A program made the position numbers and the translations under genes. A stretch of DNA of 64,000 nt from JAICKM01 sp038228295 (GTDB lineage Bacteria; Chloroflexota; Chloroflexia; QHBQ01; JAICKM01), in contig JBBRPH010000011.1 in assembly GCA_038228295.1 (NCBI GenBank), forward strand, positions 1-64,000. The letters run 5' to 3'. Every line of letters begins with the position of its first letter. Position 1 is the first letter of the stretch. Positions 36,421 through 45,415 of this stretch are shown in pieces. The notes below the pieces were generated by a model. It ran no database searches. It saw only the letters and a list, made by a program, of their open reading frames with translations, and was not told where the DNA came from.

Positions 36421-36990
36421 ATGGACAACTTGAAGAATGATGCCCAACGCACCGGCGACCAGCTCGGTCAAGCAGCGGATAACCTCGGCTTCCAGGCTGA
36501 TCAGGCGGCCGGCGATCTCGGCCACGATGCCGCAGTGACCGGGGATGCGCTGGGCCGCAAGGTAGACCACGCTGCGCACGATGCCGGACACGCCGTACAC
36601 CAGGCCACGCACCAAAGCCACGGTATTGTGGACGAGATTATGCACGTCGGCACTGATGCGGGCCACAAGATCGGGGAATTTGTAGACCATCTGGTCCACG
36701 GGGCCGCCGCCGTGCCGACGGACCTGGGCCATGACGTTGCCCACGGCGAGCACAACCTCACCTCCGGTATCCACAATGCTATAGTCGGCGCCGCGCACCA
36801 CGCGGGCGATGCCGCCGGCAACGCCATTCATCACACCGACCATGCCGCCGGCACGGTCGGCCACGCCGCGCACCAGACCGCCGCCGATATGGGCCACGCG
36901 GCCGACCACGCCGCCCAGGATCTCAGCGCCGGCGTCGATCACGCCGCCGGCGACGTGAAACGCGCCGCCGACAACGGCGAGCTTATCTGA
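36421..36990 (+). CDS. Histidine/alanine-rich repetitive LEA-like protein
   Basis: 189 aa of low-complexity, strongly helical sequence with about 25 His and no Cys, Trp or Tyr. Short repeats such as DHAAHDAGHAVHQATH and GHAADHAAQDLSAGVDHAAGD are like the amphipathic repeats of late-embryogenesis-abundant and other hydrophilic stress proteins. The dense His may bind metal ions. No signal peptide. Start 36421 follows GAGGAGGAG; an earlier in-frame start at 36391 lacks one. A 23-bp terminator follows. Function is not assignable from sequence; desiccation, stress or metal buffering are guesses. Confidence 0.72.
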   Translation: MDNLKNDAQRTGDQLGQAADNLGFQADQAAGDLGHDAAVTGDALGRKVDHAAHDAGHAVHQATHQSHGIVDEIMHVGTDAGHKIGEFVDHLVHGAAAVPTDLGHDVAHGEHNLTSGIHNAIVGAAHHAGDAAGNAIHHTDHAAGTVGHAAHQTAADMGHAADHAAQDLSAGVDHAAGDVKRAADNGELI

Positions 36991-37007
36991 TAGCGCCGCC
37001 CATTAGC

Positions 37008-37058
37008 GCAAACAGCAGCAGGCCGGTTGCGTTGGGCAACCGGCCTGCTGCTGTTTGC
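37008..37058. terminator. 23-bp bidirectional terminator hairpin
   Basis: Perfect arms 37008-37030 and 37036-37058 with loop GTTGG lie between two convergent genes and can serve both. Confidence 0.85.
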
Positions 37059-37067
37059 ACGGCAAGA

Positions 37068-38114
37068 TTATGGTAGCTGGAGTGCCGCTCGTACCTCTGG
37101 TTGCTGAAGGATCACACTAAAAGGGATGCCTTCGTTTTGCTTTGGCGGATCGTTTGGATGTTGCGGATCAATATAGCTGCTGTGATGCAAGGCGACCAGT
37201 TCCCAGTTGTTCGTGAAGCAAGGTGAACCAGACGAGCCGTGCTGAGTATTAGTCAGGTATAGCACCCGTGCGCCATTATCCCATGTTCCGGTCACAGCTT
37301 TTGTGGCTAGTACCATTTTGAGTGGCTCAGTTTCCTGACTGCCGAGCGACGGGTGTTGCACAATAAATAAGTCTTCGCCGGCGTGGAAGGTATGGACTTG
37401 GGGCGTGAGCCACGCCCGCGTTTGGTTACCGAGCACATCCTCGCCCGCCCGATCAGCCACCCGCAACAAGGCATAATCTAACTGTGCAGGATCGGTGGCA
37501 CTATAGGGGCTACTGGTGATAAGCCAATCGTTCGCTAGCTTATGCACTGTTCCCTTATCTACCGAACCGTCTGCTTTACGCGCAAAATCGAAGCGCAGTT
37601 CTACCGCCGCTGCCTTGGTGGGATCTGCAATCACCTCTTTCATCACATGATAATTGGTGATTACGATATTCGCGTCGAGCAGAAATCCGGTGCCGAACTG
37701 CGCGGGCGTTTCGACACGGCAGACGGGACGACAGGCGCTGATCGCCTTCTGCAACCAATTCACATCAAGGAATCCATTCAGCCCTACTTGATCCCGCACA
37801 AACGCTTCGGCACGCTCATCAAGCGCAACTACAGCTTGGAACGCACCCGGTCCCATCTCAGCGGCAAAGGCTTTCAAGCGCGGATTGCCTTTATTCGCAT
37901 CCACCGCCGCTTTCAGTAGTTCTGCATCACGACCTTGCTCTTGTGACCATTGGATAACCTCAAAAGCAATACTGCGTAGACCACCATTGCCTACAAGGTT
38001 ATCAAGATTCTCGCCCATACCAAAAAAGATCATCTGCTTTAGAGCATCTCTACTACGAAACGCATCTAAGAGCGCATTTTGGAAATTGTTGATCTGTGCC
38101 CGTGTCATTTCCAT
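37068..38114 (-). CDS. Trypsin-like serine protease with N-terminal effector-associated domain (EAD1)
   Basis: 348 aa in two parts. Residues about 3-82 match EAD1, a small helical adaptor: AQINNFQNALLDAF, then MGENLDNLV and ELLKAAVDANKGNPRLKAF. Residues about 125-345 form a trypsin-fold peptidase with triad His156 (TNYHV), Asp213 (LDYALLRV) and Ser295 (GSSGSP). No signal peptide, so it acts in the cytoplasm. EADs recruit effectors to NTPase-regulated conflict (immunity-like) systems by homotypic binding. No partner lies nearby. ATG 38114 is favoured over GTG 38120 by AGGAG spacing. AT-richer than its neighbours, suggesting acquisition. Confidence 0.8.
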   Translation of the reverse strand: MEMTRAQINNFQNALLDAFRSRDALKQMIFFGMGENLDNLVGNGGLRSIAFEVIQWSQEQGRDAELLKAAVDANKGNPRLKAFAAEMGPGAFQAVVALDERAEAFVRDQVGLNGFLDVNWLQKAISACRPVCRVETPAQFGTGFLLDANIVITNYHVMKEVIADPTKAAAVELRFDFARKADGSVDKGTVHKLANDWLITSSPYSATDPAQLDYALLRVADRAGEDVLGNQTRAWLTPQVHTFHAGEDLFIVQHPSLGSQETEPLKMVLATKAVTGTWDNGARVLYLTNTQHGSSGSPCFTNNWELVALHHSSYIDPQHPNDPPKQNEGIPFSVILQQPEVRAALQLP

Positions 38115-38304
38115 GCGCACATCTCCTCACATAGCCACTACAGCCAACTCGATCCCAATGTCATAACAAATCCCAGATGATGTCCAAGAGTATAGCAGAT
38201 TTCGTTACCCCATGCCATAGGCAAACACGAGTGCAGCACACAGTCCACACCTATACCGTAATACCGGCAGCCAAGCCTGCATCACGCTGCACACTGCACG
38301 CTTA

Positions 38305-38313
38305 TGGTATAAT
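38305..38313 (+). promoter_or_regulatory. Extended -10 promoter of radA
   Basis: TGgTATAAT lies 38 bases before the radA ATG, with no clear -35. The rest of the 237-bp region upstream shows no other element. Confidence 0.6.
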
Positions 38314-38351
38314 GTGGGTAGAACATCTGTCCCGATCTGAAGGAGACTCCC

Positions 38352-39737
38352 ATGCCCGTGCGCACGCAAACTAAGACCATGTATGTCTGCCAGCAATGCG
38401 GCAGCGAGTCGCCCAAGTGGCAGGGGCGCTGCCCCGACTGCGGCGAGTGGAACACCTATAGCGAGATCCAGGTGAGCGGGGGCAGCGCGGCGGCAGTGAA
38501 CCGGGCGACGGCCACGTTGCGCGACGAGGGCAGCCGGCCGGTGGCCCTGCCCGATGTGAGCGCGGACGAGTTTCCGCGCCTCGTCGTGCCGGGTAGTGAG
38601 TTCAACCGTGTGCTGGGTGGCGGCGTGGTGCCGGGATCGCTAGTGCTGATGAGTGGCGATCCCGGCATCGGTAAATCTACGCTGCTCTTAGATGTGGGCG
38701 CGCAATTAGCAAGCGCCGGGCGCAAGGTGCTATATGTATCGGCGGAGGAGTCGATCCAGCAGATCAAGCTGCGCGCTGATCGATTGGGCCTGAAACAGCC
38801 GGACCTCTATTTGCTGGGCGAGAGCGACCTGGACGCGGTGCGAACGCAGATCGGCAGCCTCAAACCAGGACTGGTGATCATCGACTCGATCCAAACGGTT
38901 TATCTGCCCGAACTGCCCTCAACCGCCGGCAGCGTGACCCAGGTACGCGAAAGCACCGCCGCGCTAATGAAGCAGGCCAAGAGTTCGCACATCCCGATGT
39001 TCCTGGTCGGCCATGTGACCAAAGAGGGCAACATCGCCGGGCCGCGCGTGCTGGAACACATGGTAGATGCGGTATTGTACCTGGAGGGCGACCGCTTCCA
39101 CCAATACCGGCTATTGCGGAGCGTGAAAAACCGCTTCGGCAGCACCAACGAGGTCGGCGTGTTCGAGATGGCTGCCGAGGGGCTGATCGAGGTGCCCAAT
39201 CCGTCGGCGGCGTTCCTGGCCGAGCGCATGGGCGGTGTATCCGGCTCCACCGTGGCGGTGACAATGGAAGGCACGCGCCCGCTGCTGGTGGAGGTGCAGG
39301 CGCTGACCACGCCCAGCGCAACCGGGATGCCGCGCCGCACGGCCAACGGCATTGACGTGAACCGTCTGCATCTGCTGCTGGCCGTCCTCACCAAGCGCAT
39401 GAACGTACCGCTCTACAACCAGGATGTGTATGTCAATGTGGTCGGCGGCCTGAAAATTGACGAGCCGGCCGTGGACTTGGCGGTGGCTGTCGCTATCGCG
39501 TCGTCGTTCAAGAATGTGCAGGTGGACCCCGAATTGGCGGTGGTCGGCGAAGTGGGGCTGTCGGGCGAACTCCGCAGCGTGGGCCAGTTGGATCGCCGCC
39601 TGAACGAGGCGGCCAAACTGGGCTTCCGCCGCGCCATCTACCCCAAAAGTGCCCGCCCGCCGCGCGTGGACCCCGCCATCCAGGCCCGCCCGGTGGCCGA
39701 CCTGGGCGAAGCGATTGAGGCCGCACTGACGGCGTGA
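38352..39737 (+). CDS. radA: DNA repair protein RadA
   Basis: 461 aa. N-terminal C4 zinc finger (C13, C16, C27, C30), RecA-like ATPase with Walker A GDPGIGKST from residue 102, the RadA-specific KNRFG at 259-263 and a Lon-like C-terminal domain (LTTPSATGMPRRTANGID). RadA drives branch migration in recombination repair. GAAGGAG lies ahead of the ATG. Single gene behind its own extended -10 promoter. Confidence 0.97.
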   Translation: MPVRTQTKTMYVCQQCGSESPKWQGRCPDCGEWNTYSEIQVSGGSAAAVNRATATLRDEGSRPVALPDVSADEFPRLVVPGSEFNRVLGGGVVPGSLVLMSGDPGIGKSTLLLDVGAQLASAGRKVLYVSAEESIQQIKLRADRLGLKQPDLYLLGESDLDAVRTQIGSLKPGLVIIDSIQTVYLPELPSTAGSVTQVRESTAALMKQAKSSHIPMFLVGHVTKEGNIAGPRVLEHMVDAVLYLEGDRFHQYRLLRSVKNRFGSTNEVGVFEMAAEGLIEVPNPSAAFLAERMGGVSGSTVAVTMEGTRPLLVEVQALTTPSATGMPRRTANGIDVNRLHLLLAVLTKRMNVPLYNQDVYVNVVGGLKIDEPAVDLAVAVAIASSFKNVQVDPELAVVGEVGLSGELRSVGQLDRRLNEAAKLGFRRAIYPKSARPPRVDPAIQARPVADLGEAIEAALTA

Positions 39738-39888
39738 GCCGAATACGCAATGCAGAATAGCAACGAAATGAGCAGGAATCAAGGTCCGCAGTAGGATAGC
39801 GGCGGCGCAATCCTTGCTAAAGCAATCGCCGCGTAGCGCACTTTCTACTTTTAACTCCCCGCTTTTCATTTCGCACTGAGGCTGCCAC

Positions 39889-40677
39889 ATGACGACCACC
39901 GGCTTCACCCAAGACCAACTACTCGCCGTCCTGTGGAATATCGGGCGCGCGCTTGCCATTTTGATCATCGGCTTGGTGCTGGCGCGTTTGGCACGCCAAG
40001 CCATCTTGCGGCTAGGCGTTAGCCGGCGCATCGCCGTCAATCTGGCTGCGCTAATCGGCAACCTGGCCCAGATGCTGATCATCGCCTTTGCCTGCGTGCT
40101 GATCCTGCCGACCTTCGGCGTGGATTGGACCGGCCTGCTGACGCTGATCGGCACGGTGGGCCTAGCGATTTCGCTGGCCTTCCAGGATTTGCTCAAAAAC
40201 ATCATCGCGGGCATCTATATCCTGATTGAGCGGCCCTTCCAGATCGGCGACGTGATCACCGTGGAGCGGGCGGGCAGTTCGATCACCGGCACCGTGCAGG
40301 CTATCGAACTGCGCGTGAGCGCTCTGCGGACAGCGGACGGCTTGCAGGTGATCGTGCCTAACAGCACCCTGTTCACCGAAGTCCTGATCAACCGCACCGC
40401 GTTTAACCTGCAACGCGACATAATCAGCGTCGCTATCGAACCGGGCGAGCGTACCCTGAGCAATCTAACGACGACAATCAGCGACGCGCTGCGAACCATC
40501 GCGGAGATCAGCGGCAGCCCGGCCCCCAGCACACGGGTGGAGAACTACTCGCCTACGCAACTCAAGCTGCACGTCGAGTTCTGGTCGGCTCCGGCAGACG
40601 AGGTAGCGGTCACGAGCGCAGCGGTGCTGGCCCTACGCCAGGCGTTGCCCGATGCCGAAGTCACGGTGATCGCCTGA
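39889..40677 (+). CDS. MscS-family mechanosensitive channel
   Basis: 262 aa, a minimal MscS. Three N-terminal helices; the third, pore-lining helix and following beta domain are marked by GTVGLAISLAFQDLLKNIIAGIYILIERPFQIGD, the MscS hallmark. VIVPNSTLFTEVLINRT is the beta domain. It opens under membrane tension and releases solutes. The last base of its TGA is the first base of the nadD ATG (TGATG), so the two are translationally coupled. Confidence 0.93.
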   Translation: MTTTGFTQDQLLAVLWNIGRALAILIIGLVLARLARQAILRLGVSRRIAVNLAALIGNLAQMLIIAFACVLILPTFGVDWTGLLTLIGTVGLAISLAFQDLLKNIIAGIYILIERPFQIGDVITVERAGSSITGTVQAIELRVSALRTADGLQVIVPNSTLFTEVLINRTAFNLQRDIISVAIEPGERTLSNLTTTISDALRTIAEISGSPAPSTRVENYSPTQLKLHVEFWSAPADEVAVTSAAVLALRQALPDAEVTVIA

Positions 40678-41291
40678 TGGGACTGCGGCTGGGTATTCTC
40701 GGCGGCACATTTGATCCCATCCACCTCGGCCATCTAGTCATCGCGCAGGAAGCCGCCGTCACGCTGGCGCTCGACCGCGTACTATTCCTGCCCGCCGGGC
40801 GGCAACCACTCAAACAGGGCCAAGCCATCACGCCCAGCCCCGCGCGCGTCGCCATGATCGAGGCCGCCATCGGCGATAATCCCACCTTCATGCTCTCCCG
40901 CGCCGATCTGAACCCGCCCGGCCTGAGCTACACCGTGGACACACTGGATCGTCTGCGGGCCGAGTGGGGATCAACCGCCCAGTTCTGGTTTATCATCGGC
41001 GAAGACGCGCTAGCGAACTTGCTGGCATGGCGCGATCCGGCCGGCATTCTAGCCCGCACACGGTTGGCCGTCGCGCCGCGCCCCGGTGTAATCGTGCCTT
41101 GGCCTACGCTGGATCTTGCGCTACCCCAACTGCGCGCCACGCTTGATACGATCCCCATCCCACCCCTCGCCGTTAGCGCCACCGACTTGCGTGCCCGCAT
41201 CGCCGCTGGGCGGCCCATCCGCTATCTGGTGCCGGACAGGGTAGCGGCGTATATCCGAGAGCAGGGGCTGTACCAGGTCGTGGAGCCGTGA
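40677..41291 (+). CDS. nadD: Nicotinate-nucleotide adenylyltransferase
   Basis: 204 aa. GGTFDPIHLGH (9-19) is the nucleotidyltransferase (T/H)xGH motif and SATDLRARI near the end is the ISSTxIR motif; SYTVDTLDRLR is also typical. It makes nicotinate adenine dinucleotide from nicotinate mononucleotide and ATP in NAD synthesis. Coupled to the mscS gene by TGATG. Confidence 0.96.
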   Translation: MGLRLGILGGTFDPIHLGHLVIAQEAAVTLALDRVLFLPAGRQPLKQGQAITPSPARVAMIEAAIGDNPTFMLSRADLNPPGLSYTVDTLDRLRAEWGSTAQFWFIIGEDALANLLAWRDPAGILARTRLAVAPRPGVIVPWPTLDLALPQLRATLDTIPIPPLAVSATDLRARIAAGRPIRYLVPDRVAAYIREQGLYQVVEP

Positions 41292-41413
41292 GGCGTAGGC
41301 CGTAGACCATGTAGATGTAGGAACGGGGCCGCGCAGCACAGTATCCGTAGGCCGCGCCGGCATCTCACAGCGGCTACCGCACGACCCACAGCGTCCAATC
41401 CACGGAGATCAGC

Positions 41414-42616
41414 ATGGCAACTGTCGCTTTTTTCAACCTCCCCGCGCATGGGCATATCAACCCGACGTTACCGCTGGTGTCCGAGCTAGTGCGCCGGGGC
41501 GAGCACGTCGTATACTACAGCCTGCCCGCATTCCGCGCGGCGATTGAGGCGACCGGCGCGGTGTTCCGCGACTACGGCGCGGCGCTGCCGGCGGCGATCA
41601 TGGACGTCGATCCCAATCTGTTCCGTTTCGCCGGGGTGTTGTTGCGTGTTACCGGCGCGGTCGTCCGTAGTGTGTGGCCCACGTTGCGCGCGGATCCGCC
41701 GGCCTACATTATCCACGACTCGCTCTGTCCCTGGGGCAAATACCTGGCCCATTTGCTCGGCGTGCCGGCGGTCTGCTCGACCACCACCTTCGTGCTGGGC
41801 CTGCGCCAAGGATTGACCACACCGGAGCAAATCCCAGACATACTGCGCCAGGCGTGGGCAGCGCGACGTGAGTGGGGAGGCTTCCTGCGGCTGAGTCGGC
41901 GGCTGGCCCGCAGCTACCATGTCCGCCCGCCGTTGGGGCTAGATGTGTTCACCAACCGGCAACCGCTGACGCTGGTCTACACCGCCCGTCGCTTCCAACC
42001 ATGGGGCTGGAGCTTCGGCTCCGGCACTGCCTTCGTTGGGCCTAGCTATACGGGACGCAGCGAAGCGGACGATTTCCCGTGGGCGGCGCTCGACGGACGG
42101 CCGCTAATCTATATCTCGCTGGGCACGGTGTTCAGCAACCAGGTCGCGTTCTTCCGGCAGTGCTTCGCCGCCTTTGCCGACGCACCCTATCAGGTCGTAC
42201 TGTCGCTGGGTGGGCGCGCAGACCCTGCGGCGCTCGGTCCCATCCCGGCCAACTGCATCGTGCGCCCGTTCGTGCCACAATTAGCGCTGCTGCAACGGGC
42301 GGCGCTGTTCATCACCCACGGCGGCATGAACAGCGTGAGCGAGGCGCTGTACTACGGCGTGCCGCTGGTGGTCGTGCCGCAGGCTGCCGACCAGCTAATC
42401 GTCGCCCGACGCGTGGCCCGCCTGGGCGCGGGCGTGCTGCTGTCCCAAGCGCACCTGACCCCCGCCGGCCTGCGCGCCGATGCCGCCCGTGTGCTGGCCG
42501 ACCCACGCTACCCCGCCGCCGCCCGCCGCGTCGGCGACCTGTTGTGCGCTACCGGCGGTGCCCCCCGCGCGGCCGATGTGGTCTGGGCCTACACGCGGGC
42601 GCAGGGGGTACGCTAG
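41414..42616 (+). CDS. MGT-type UDP-glycosyltransferase (GT1, YjiC-like)
   Basis: 400 aa. NLPAHGHINPTLPLVSELVRRGEHVVYY is the start of GT1 macrolide-type glycosyltransferases. FITHGGMNSVSEALYYGVPLVVVPQAADQ is the C-terminal nucleotide-sugar motif. It transfers a sugar to a small lipophilic acceptor, perhaps a carotenoid or a xenobiotic; the acceptor cannot be told. GGAGATC lies before the ATG. Downstream lies the palindrome-flanked DUF559 gene. Confidence 0.93.
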   Translation: MATVAFFNLPAHGHINPTLPLVSELVRRGEHVVYYSLPAFRAAIEATGAVFRDYGAALPAAIMDVDPNLFRFAGVLLRVTGAVVRSVWPTLRADPPAYIIHDSLCPWGKYLAHLLGVPAVCSTTTFVLGLRQGLTTPEQIPDILRQAWAARREWGGFLRLSRRLARSYHVRPPLGLDVFTNRQPLTLVYTARRFQPWGWSFGSGTAFVGPSYTGRSEADDFPWAALDGRPLIYISLGTVFSNQVAFFRQCFAAFADAPYQVVLSLGGRADPAALGPIPANCIVRPFVPQLALLQRAALFITHGGMNSVSEALYYGVPLVVVPQAADQLIVARRVARLGAGVLLSQAHLTPAGLRADAARVLADPRYPAAARRVGDLLCATGGAPRAADVVWAYTRAQGVR

Positions 42617-42656
42617 TGGTGTGTGGTGCGGAACAGCACCCAAGCCGAACCGAGTT

Positions 42657-42692
42657 CCCTCTCCCCCTGCGGGGGAGAGGGTAGGGTGAGGG
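42657..42692. repeat. GC-rich palindromic repeat, left of DUF559 gene
   Basis: A palindrome CCCTCTCCCCC-TGC-GGGGGAGAGGG (42657-42681) is followed by TAGGGTGAGGG. The same words make up the longer palindrome at 43169-43218 on the other side of the DUF559 gene. Confidence 0.85.
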
Positions 42693-42719
42693 TCGTCGCC
42701 CGATGGGCACCCCGGCCCG

Positions 42720-43112
42720 CTACGGCAAATCGCCCTCGGCAATAGCGCCACACGCCTGGAGAATGGCCGTCACCACCCCCTCCAAATTGTGGGCCACGTC
42801 GCTGTTGCTGAAACGTAGCACCCGCAAGCCGTGCGCTTCCAGCCAAGCCGTCCGCTGTGCATCATACGCCACCTGCGCGGCGTGCGAGTCGCCGTCCAGT
42901 TCGATGACCAACTGCACGGCGGCGCAGTAGAAATCGGCCACAAAATGGCCCAGCGGGTGTTGTCGCCGGAACTTATAGCCCAGGTGCCGGCCGCGCAACA
43001 CCGCCCACAACTTGGCTTCGGCGGGAGTCTGCATCCGGCGCAGTTCCCGCGCCCGCGCCAACAGTTGGGGGTCGCTATGATAGCGCCCGCCGACAGGGGG
43101 TTCATCGGGCAT
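42720..43112 (-). CDS. DUF559 (Vsr-like) endonuclease-domain protein
   Basis: 130 aa. RARELRRMQTPAEAKLWAVLR, YKFRRQHPLGHFVADFYC and LVIELDGDSHA are the conserved blocks of DUF559; the D..E.DG residues resemble the PD-(D/E)xK active site of Vsr nucleases. Nuclease action is inferred from the fold. AAAGGA lies seven bases before the ATG. It is bracketed by two copies of one GC-rich palindrome, at 28 and 57 bases from its ends, so gene and repeats look like a cassette. Confidence 0.92.
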   Translation of the reverse strand: MPDEPPVGGRYHSDPQLLARARELRRMQTPAEAKLWAVLRGRHLGYKFRRQHPLGHFVADFYCAAVQLVIELDGDSHAAQVAYDAQRTAWLEAHGLRVLRFSNSDVAHNLEGVVTAILQACGAIAEGDLP

Positions 43113-43168
43113 CGCGCGATCCTTTGTCTATCTAGGCCAATCCGTAGCTGGATGATGGGGGAACGGCT

Positions 43169-43218
43169 GGCCCTCACCCTACCCTCTCCCCGGCGGGGGA
43201 GAGGGTAGGGTGAGGGCC
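43169..43218. repeat. Perfect 23-bp palindrome, right of DUF559 gene
   Basis: Arms 43169-43191 and 43196-43218 pair perfectly around GGCG. The inner part matches the repeat at 42657. It begins to the right of the DUF559 start and ends 10 bases before the stop of the molybdopterin oxidoreductase, so it may also end that transcript. Confidence 0.88.
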
Positions 43219-43228
43219 GGCCGTCGTC

Positions 43229-45361
43229 TTACGCTTCCGCATCCAGTTGCGCCAACGTCGGCGGCACCGCTGGTGCCGGTTCCACCTGGACCAAGTTGGT
43301 GTGGAAGGTGCCGCCGGCCCCGATGTCGGCGGGGCGGGTGGCGGTGAGGGCGTTGGCGTTCCAGCCGGCTGGGCTGTAGTAGCCCCACCAACGGCTGAGA
43401 TGGCAGGCCACGCCGGGGCCGACACTGTCCTTGACTTCGGCCACGAAGAAGGCTTCGCCGCGGTCATTGAAGGCCCGCACCCAGGTGCAGTCGGCGATGC
43501 CGCGCGCGGCCGCGTCGCTGGGGTGCAATTCGAGGGTCGGGCGGCGCTGCTTCTTTCGCATCGTCGGCATATCGGCGAACGAGGTGTTGAGGAAGTGGTG
43601 TGCCGCCGGCGTGATCAGCCGGATCGGGTAGCGCGCAGCGAGTTCGGGTGAACCATCGGGGCTTTCGGCTTCGGGTGTGTAGTCGATCACCGGGTCCACC
43701 CCCTGGCGCAGCAGTGTCGCAGAGTAGAGTTCGATCTTGCCCGACGGCGTGGGGTAGATCCCGTCGGTAAAGGGGATGAACGGGCGGGTGGGCGTGTTCA
43801 GGTGGACGTAAGTCTCGGCTTCCAGCCGCTCTAGCGTGATCCCGGCCATGTAAGGATGCTCGCCGGTCAGTGCCTGGCGGATCAGGTCGTCGTCGCTGTC
43901 ACGGAAGCAGGGGTCGTTGTAGCCCATTGCGGCGGCCAGACGGCGGAAGAGTTCGGTGTTTGGGATGGCCTCGCCCATTGCGGGGATGGCTGGGCGGCTG
44001 AGTTGCACGTAGAGATGGCCGTAGGCGCTATAGATGTCGCTGTACTCGAACGCCGTGGTCGCCGGCAGCACCAGATCGGCCCAGCGCGCCGTGTCGGTCA
44101 TCACTTGCTCATGCACCACGGTGAACAGATCCTCGCGCGCCAGGCCGGCCAGCACTTTGGTTTGATTGGGCGCGACGTTGGCCGGGTTGGAGTTGTAGAC
44201 CAGCAGCCCCTTGACCGGCGGATCGGCGACCTCGGTCAGCGCTTCGGCCAGTTGGATCATATTGATGGTGCGCGGGCGGTGGGCGTGGCGGGTCAGCAGG
44301 TCGGGCCGCTCCAGCGCCGCCGCGTTGAGGCCGAAGGTGCCGCTGGTGCTGAGAAGCGCGCCACCGCCCACTTCACCCCACGCGCCGGTCACGGCGGGCA
44401 GCATCAGCACGGCGCGGGTGTTTTGCCCACCGTTGGTGTGCCGCGTCATGCCGTAGCTCAGGCGGATGGCACTGGGCCGGCTGGTGGCATAGAGGCGCGC
44501 AAACTCGCTGATCTGCGCCGCCGTCAGGCCGGTGATCGGGGCGGCGCGTTCGGGCGGCCAAGCGCGGGCGCGGGCTTCCAGCGCCGCCCAGCCCAGCGTG
44601 TGCTGCTCCAGGAACGCCGGGTTGTGCAGCCCCTCGCGCACCATGACATGGATCATCGCCAGCACCAGCGCGGCATCGGTGCCGGGGTTGAGCCGGATAT
44701 GCAGATCGGCTTGCTCGGCGGTTTTGCTGCGGTGCGGGTCCACCACCACGAACGTCGCTCCGGCCCGCCGTGCCTCGTGGATATACGGCATCAGGTGGAC
44801 ATTGGTTGAGACCGGGTTGGTGCCCCAGGCAATGATCAGCCGCGCCGCGCCGAAGCCCTCTGGGTCGGTGCCCATCGTAGTGCCCATCACCGACTTGTAT
44901 GCCTCGGTCCCCGTGGTCGAGCAGATGGTGCGGTCAAGCAGCGACGCGCCCATATAGCCGAAAAAACGGCGGTCCATGCTGGCGTAGGCCAGTTTGCCCA
45001 TGGCCCCCGCATAGCTATAGGGCAGGATCGCCTCGGCCCCGTCTGCGGCGATGATGCCCGTGAAGCACTCGGCAATCGTCGCTACCGCGTCGTCCCAACT
45101 GATGCGCTCAAAGCGCCCGCTGCCCTTCGGCCCCACCCGGCGCTGCGGATACAGCACCCGCAACGGCGAGTAGAGCCGCTCCTGGTAATACTGCGTTTTG
45201 ACGCACAGGAAGCCTTTGGTGAAGGGGTGATCGGCCCGCGCGCCCATCTTGACCACGCGCCCATCCTCGACCGTGGCGGTCATGGCGCAGGTATCGGGGC
45301 AATCGTGCGGGCAGACGACGGTCTTGACTTCGATCCGTTTGGCGGGAGGCGCGAGTGTCAT
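43229..45361 (-). CDS. Molybdopterin-dependent oxidoreductase (formate dehydrogenase/DMSO reductase family)
   Basis: 710 aa. CPHDCPDTC (17-25) with Cys53 (GFLCVK) is the N-terminal 4Fe-4S site. The bis-MGD domains follow (AWGTNPVSTNVHLMPYI, YNSNPANVAPNQ, and the C-terminal LITPAAHHFLNTSFAD dinucleotide-binding part). The substrate is unknown. No iron-sulfur or membrane subunit is next to it, so it may use a soluble partner. ATG 45361 follows GAAAGG by eight bases and is preferred over an in-frame GTG at 45394, although the promoter at 45407-45415 would allow the GTG as a near-leaderless start. Confidence 0.92.
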   Translation of the reverse strand: MTLAPPAKRIEVKTVVCPHDCPDTCAMTATVEDGRVVKMGARADHPFTKGFLCVKTQYYQERLYSPLRVLYPQRRVGPKGSGRFERISWDDAVATIAECFTGIIAADGAEAILPYSYAGAMGKLAYASMDRRFFGYMGASLLDRTICSTTGTEAYKSVMGTTMGTDPEGFGAARLIIAWGTNPVSTNVHLMPYIHEARRAGATFVVVDPHRSKTAEQADLHIRLNPGTDAALVLAMIHVMVREGLHNPAFLEQHTLGWAALEARARAWPPERAAPITGLTAAQISEFARLYATSRPSAIRLSYGMTRHTNGGQNTRAVLMLPAVTGAWGEVGGGALLSTSGTFGLNAAALERPDLLTRHAHRPRTINMIQLAEALTEVADPPVKGLLVYNSNPANVAPNQTKVLAGLAREDLFTVVHEQVMTDTARWADLVLPATTAFEYSDIYSAYGHLYVQLSRPAIPAMGEAIPNTELFRRLAAAMGYNDPCFRDSDDDLIRQALTGEHPYMAGITLERLEAETYVHLNTPTRPFIPFTDGIYPTPSGKIELYSATLLRQGVDPVIDYTPEAESPDGSPELAARYPIRLITPAAHHFLNTSFADMPTMRKKQRRPTLELHPSDAAARGIADCTWVRAFNDRGEAFFVAEVKDSVGPGVACHLSRWWGYYSPAGWNANALTATRPADIGAGGTFHTNLVQVEPAPAVPPTLAQLDAEA

Positions 45362-45377
45362 AGCGGCAGCCTTTCGG

Positions 45378-45415
45378 GTGGTATAATCCGGCACCTATAG
45401 CAGCGTATTATACCA
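45378..45415. promoter_or_regulatory. Two opposed extended -10 boxes
   Basis: On the minus strand TGgTATAAT (45415-45407) faces the molybdopterin oxidoreductase gene. On the plus strand a second TGgTATAAT starts at 45379 and points into the SRPBCC gene in antisense. Both match the promoter type of this region; the plus copy may be incidental. Confidence 0.5.

Noticed and set aside
36403..36942. Long antisense frame opposite the His-rich gene
   Set aside because: Its composition mirrors the repeats of the plus-strand gene, and it has no ribosome site or known motif.
42657..43218. Insertion sequence with DUF559 as transposase
   Set aside because: The repeats are internal palindromes rather than terminal repeats, and no target duplication is seen, so it is reported only as a possible cassette.
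43856..44809. 317-codon frame opposite the molybdopterin oxidoreductase
   Set aside because: It lies fully within a well-supported gene and is a product of high GC.
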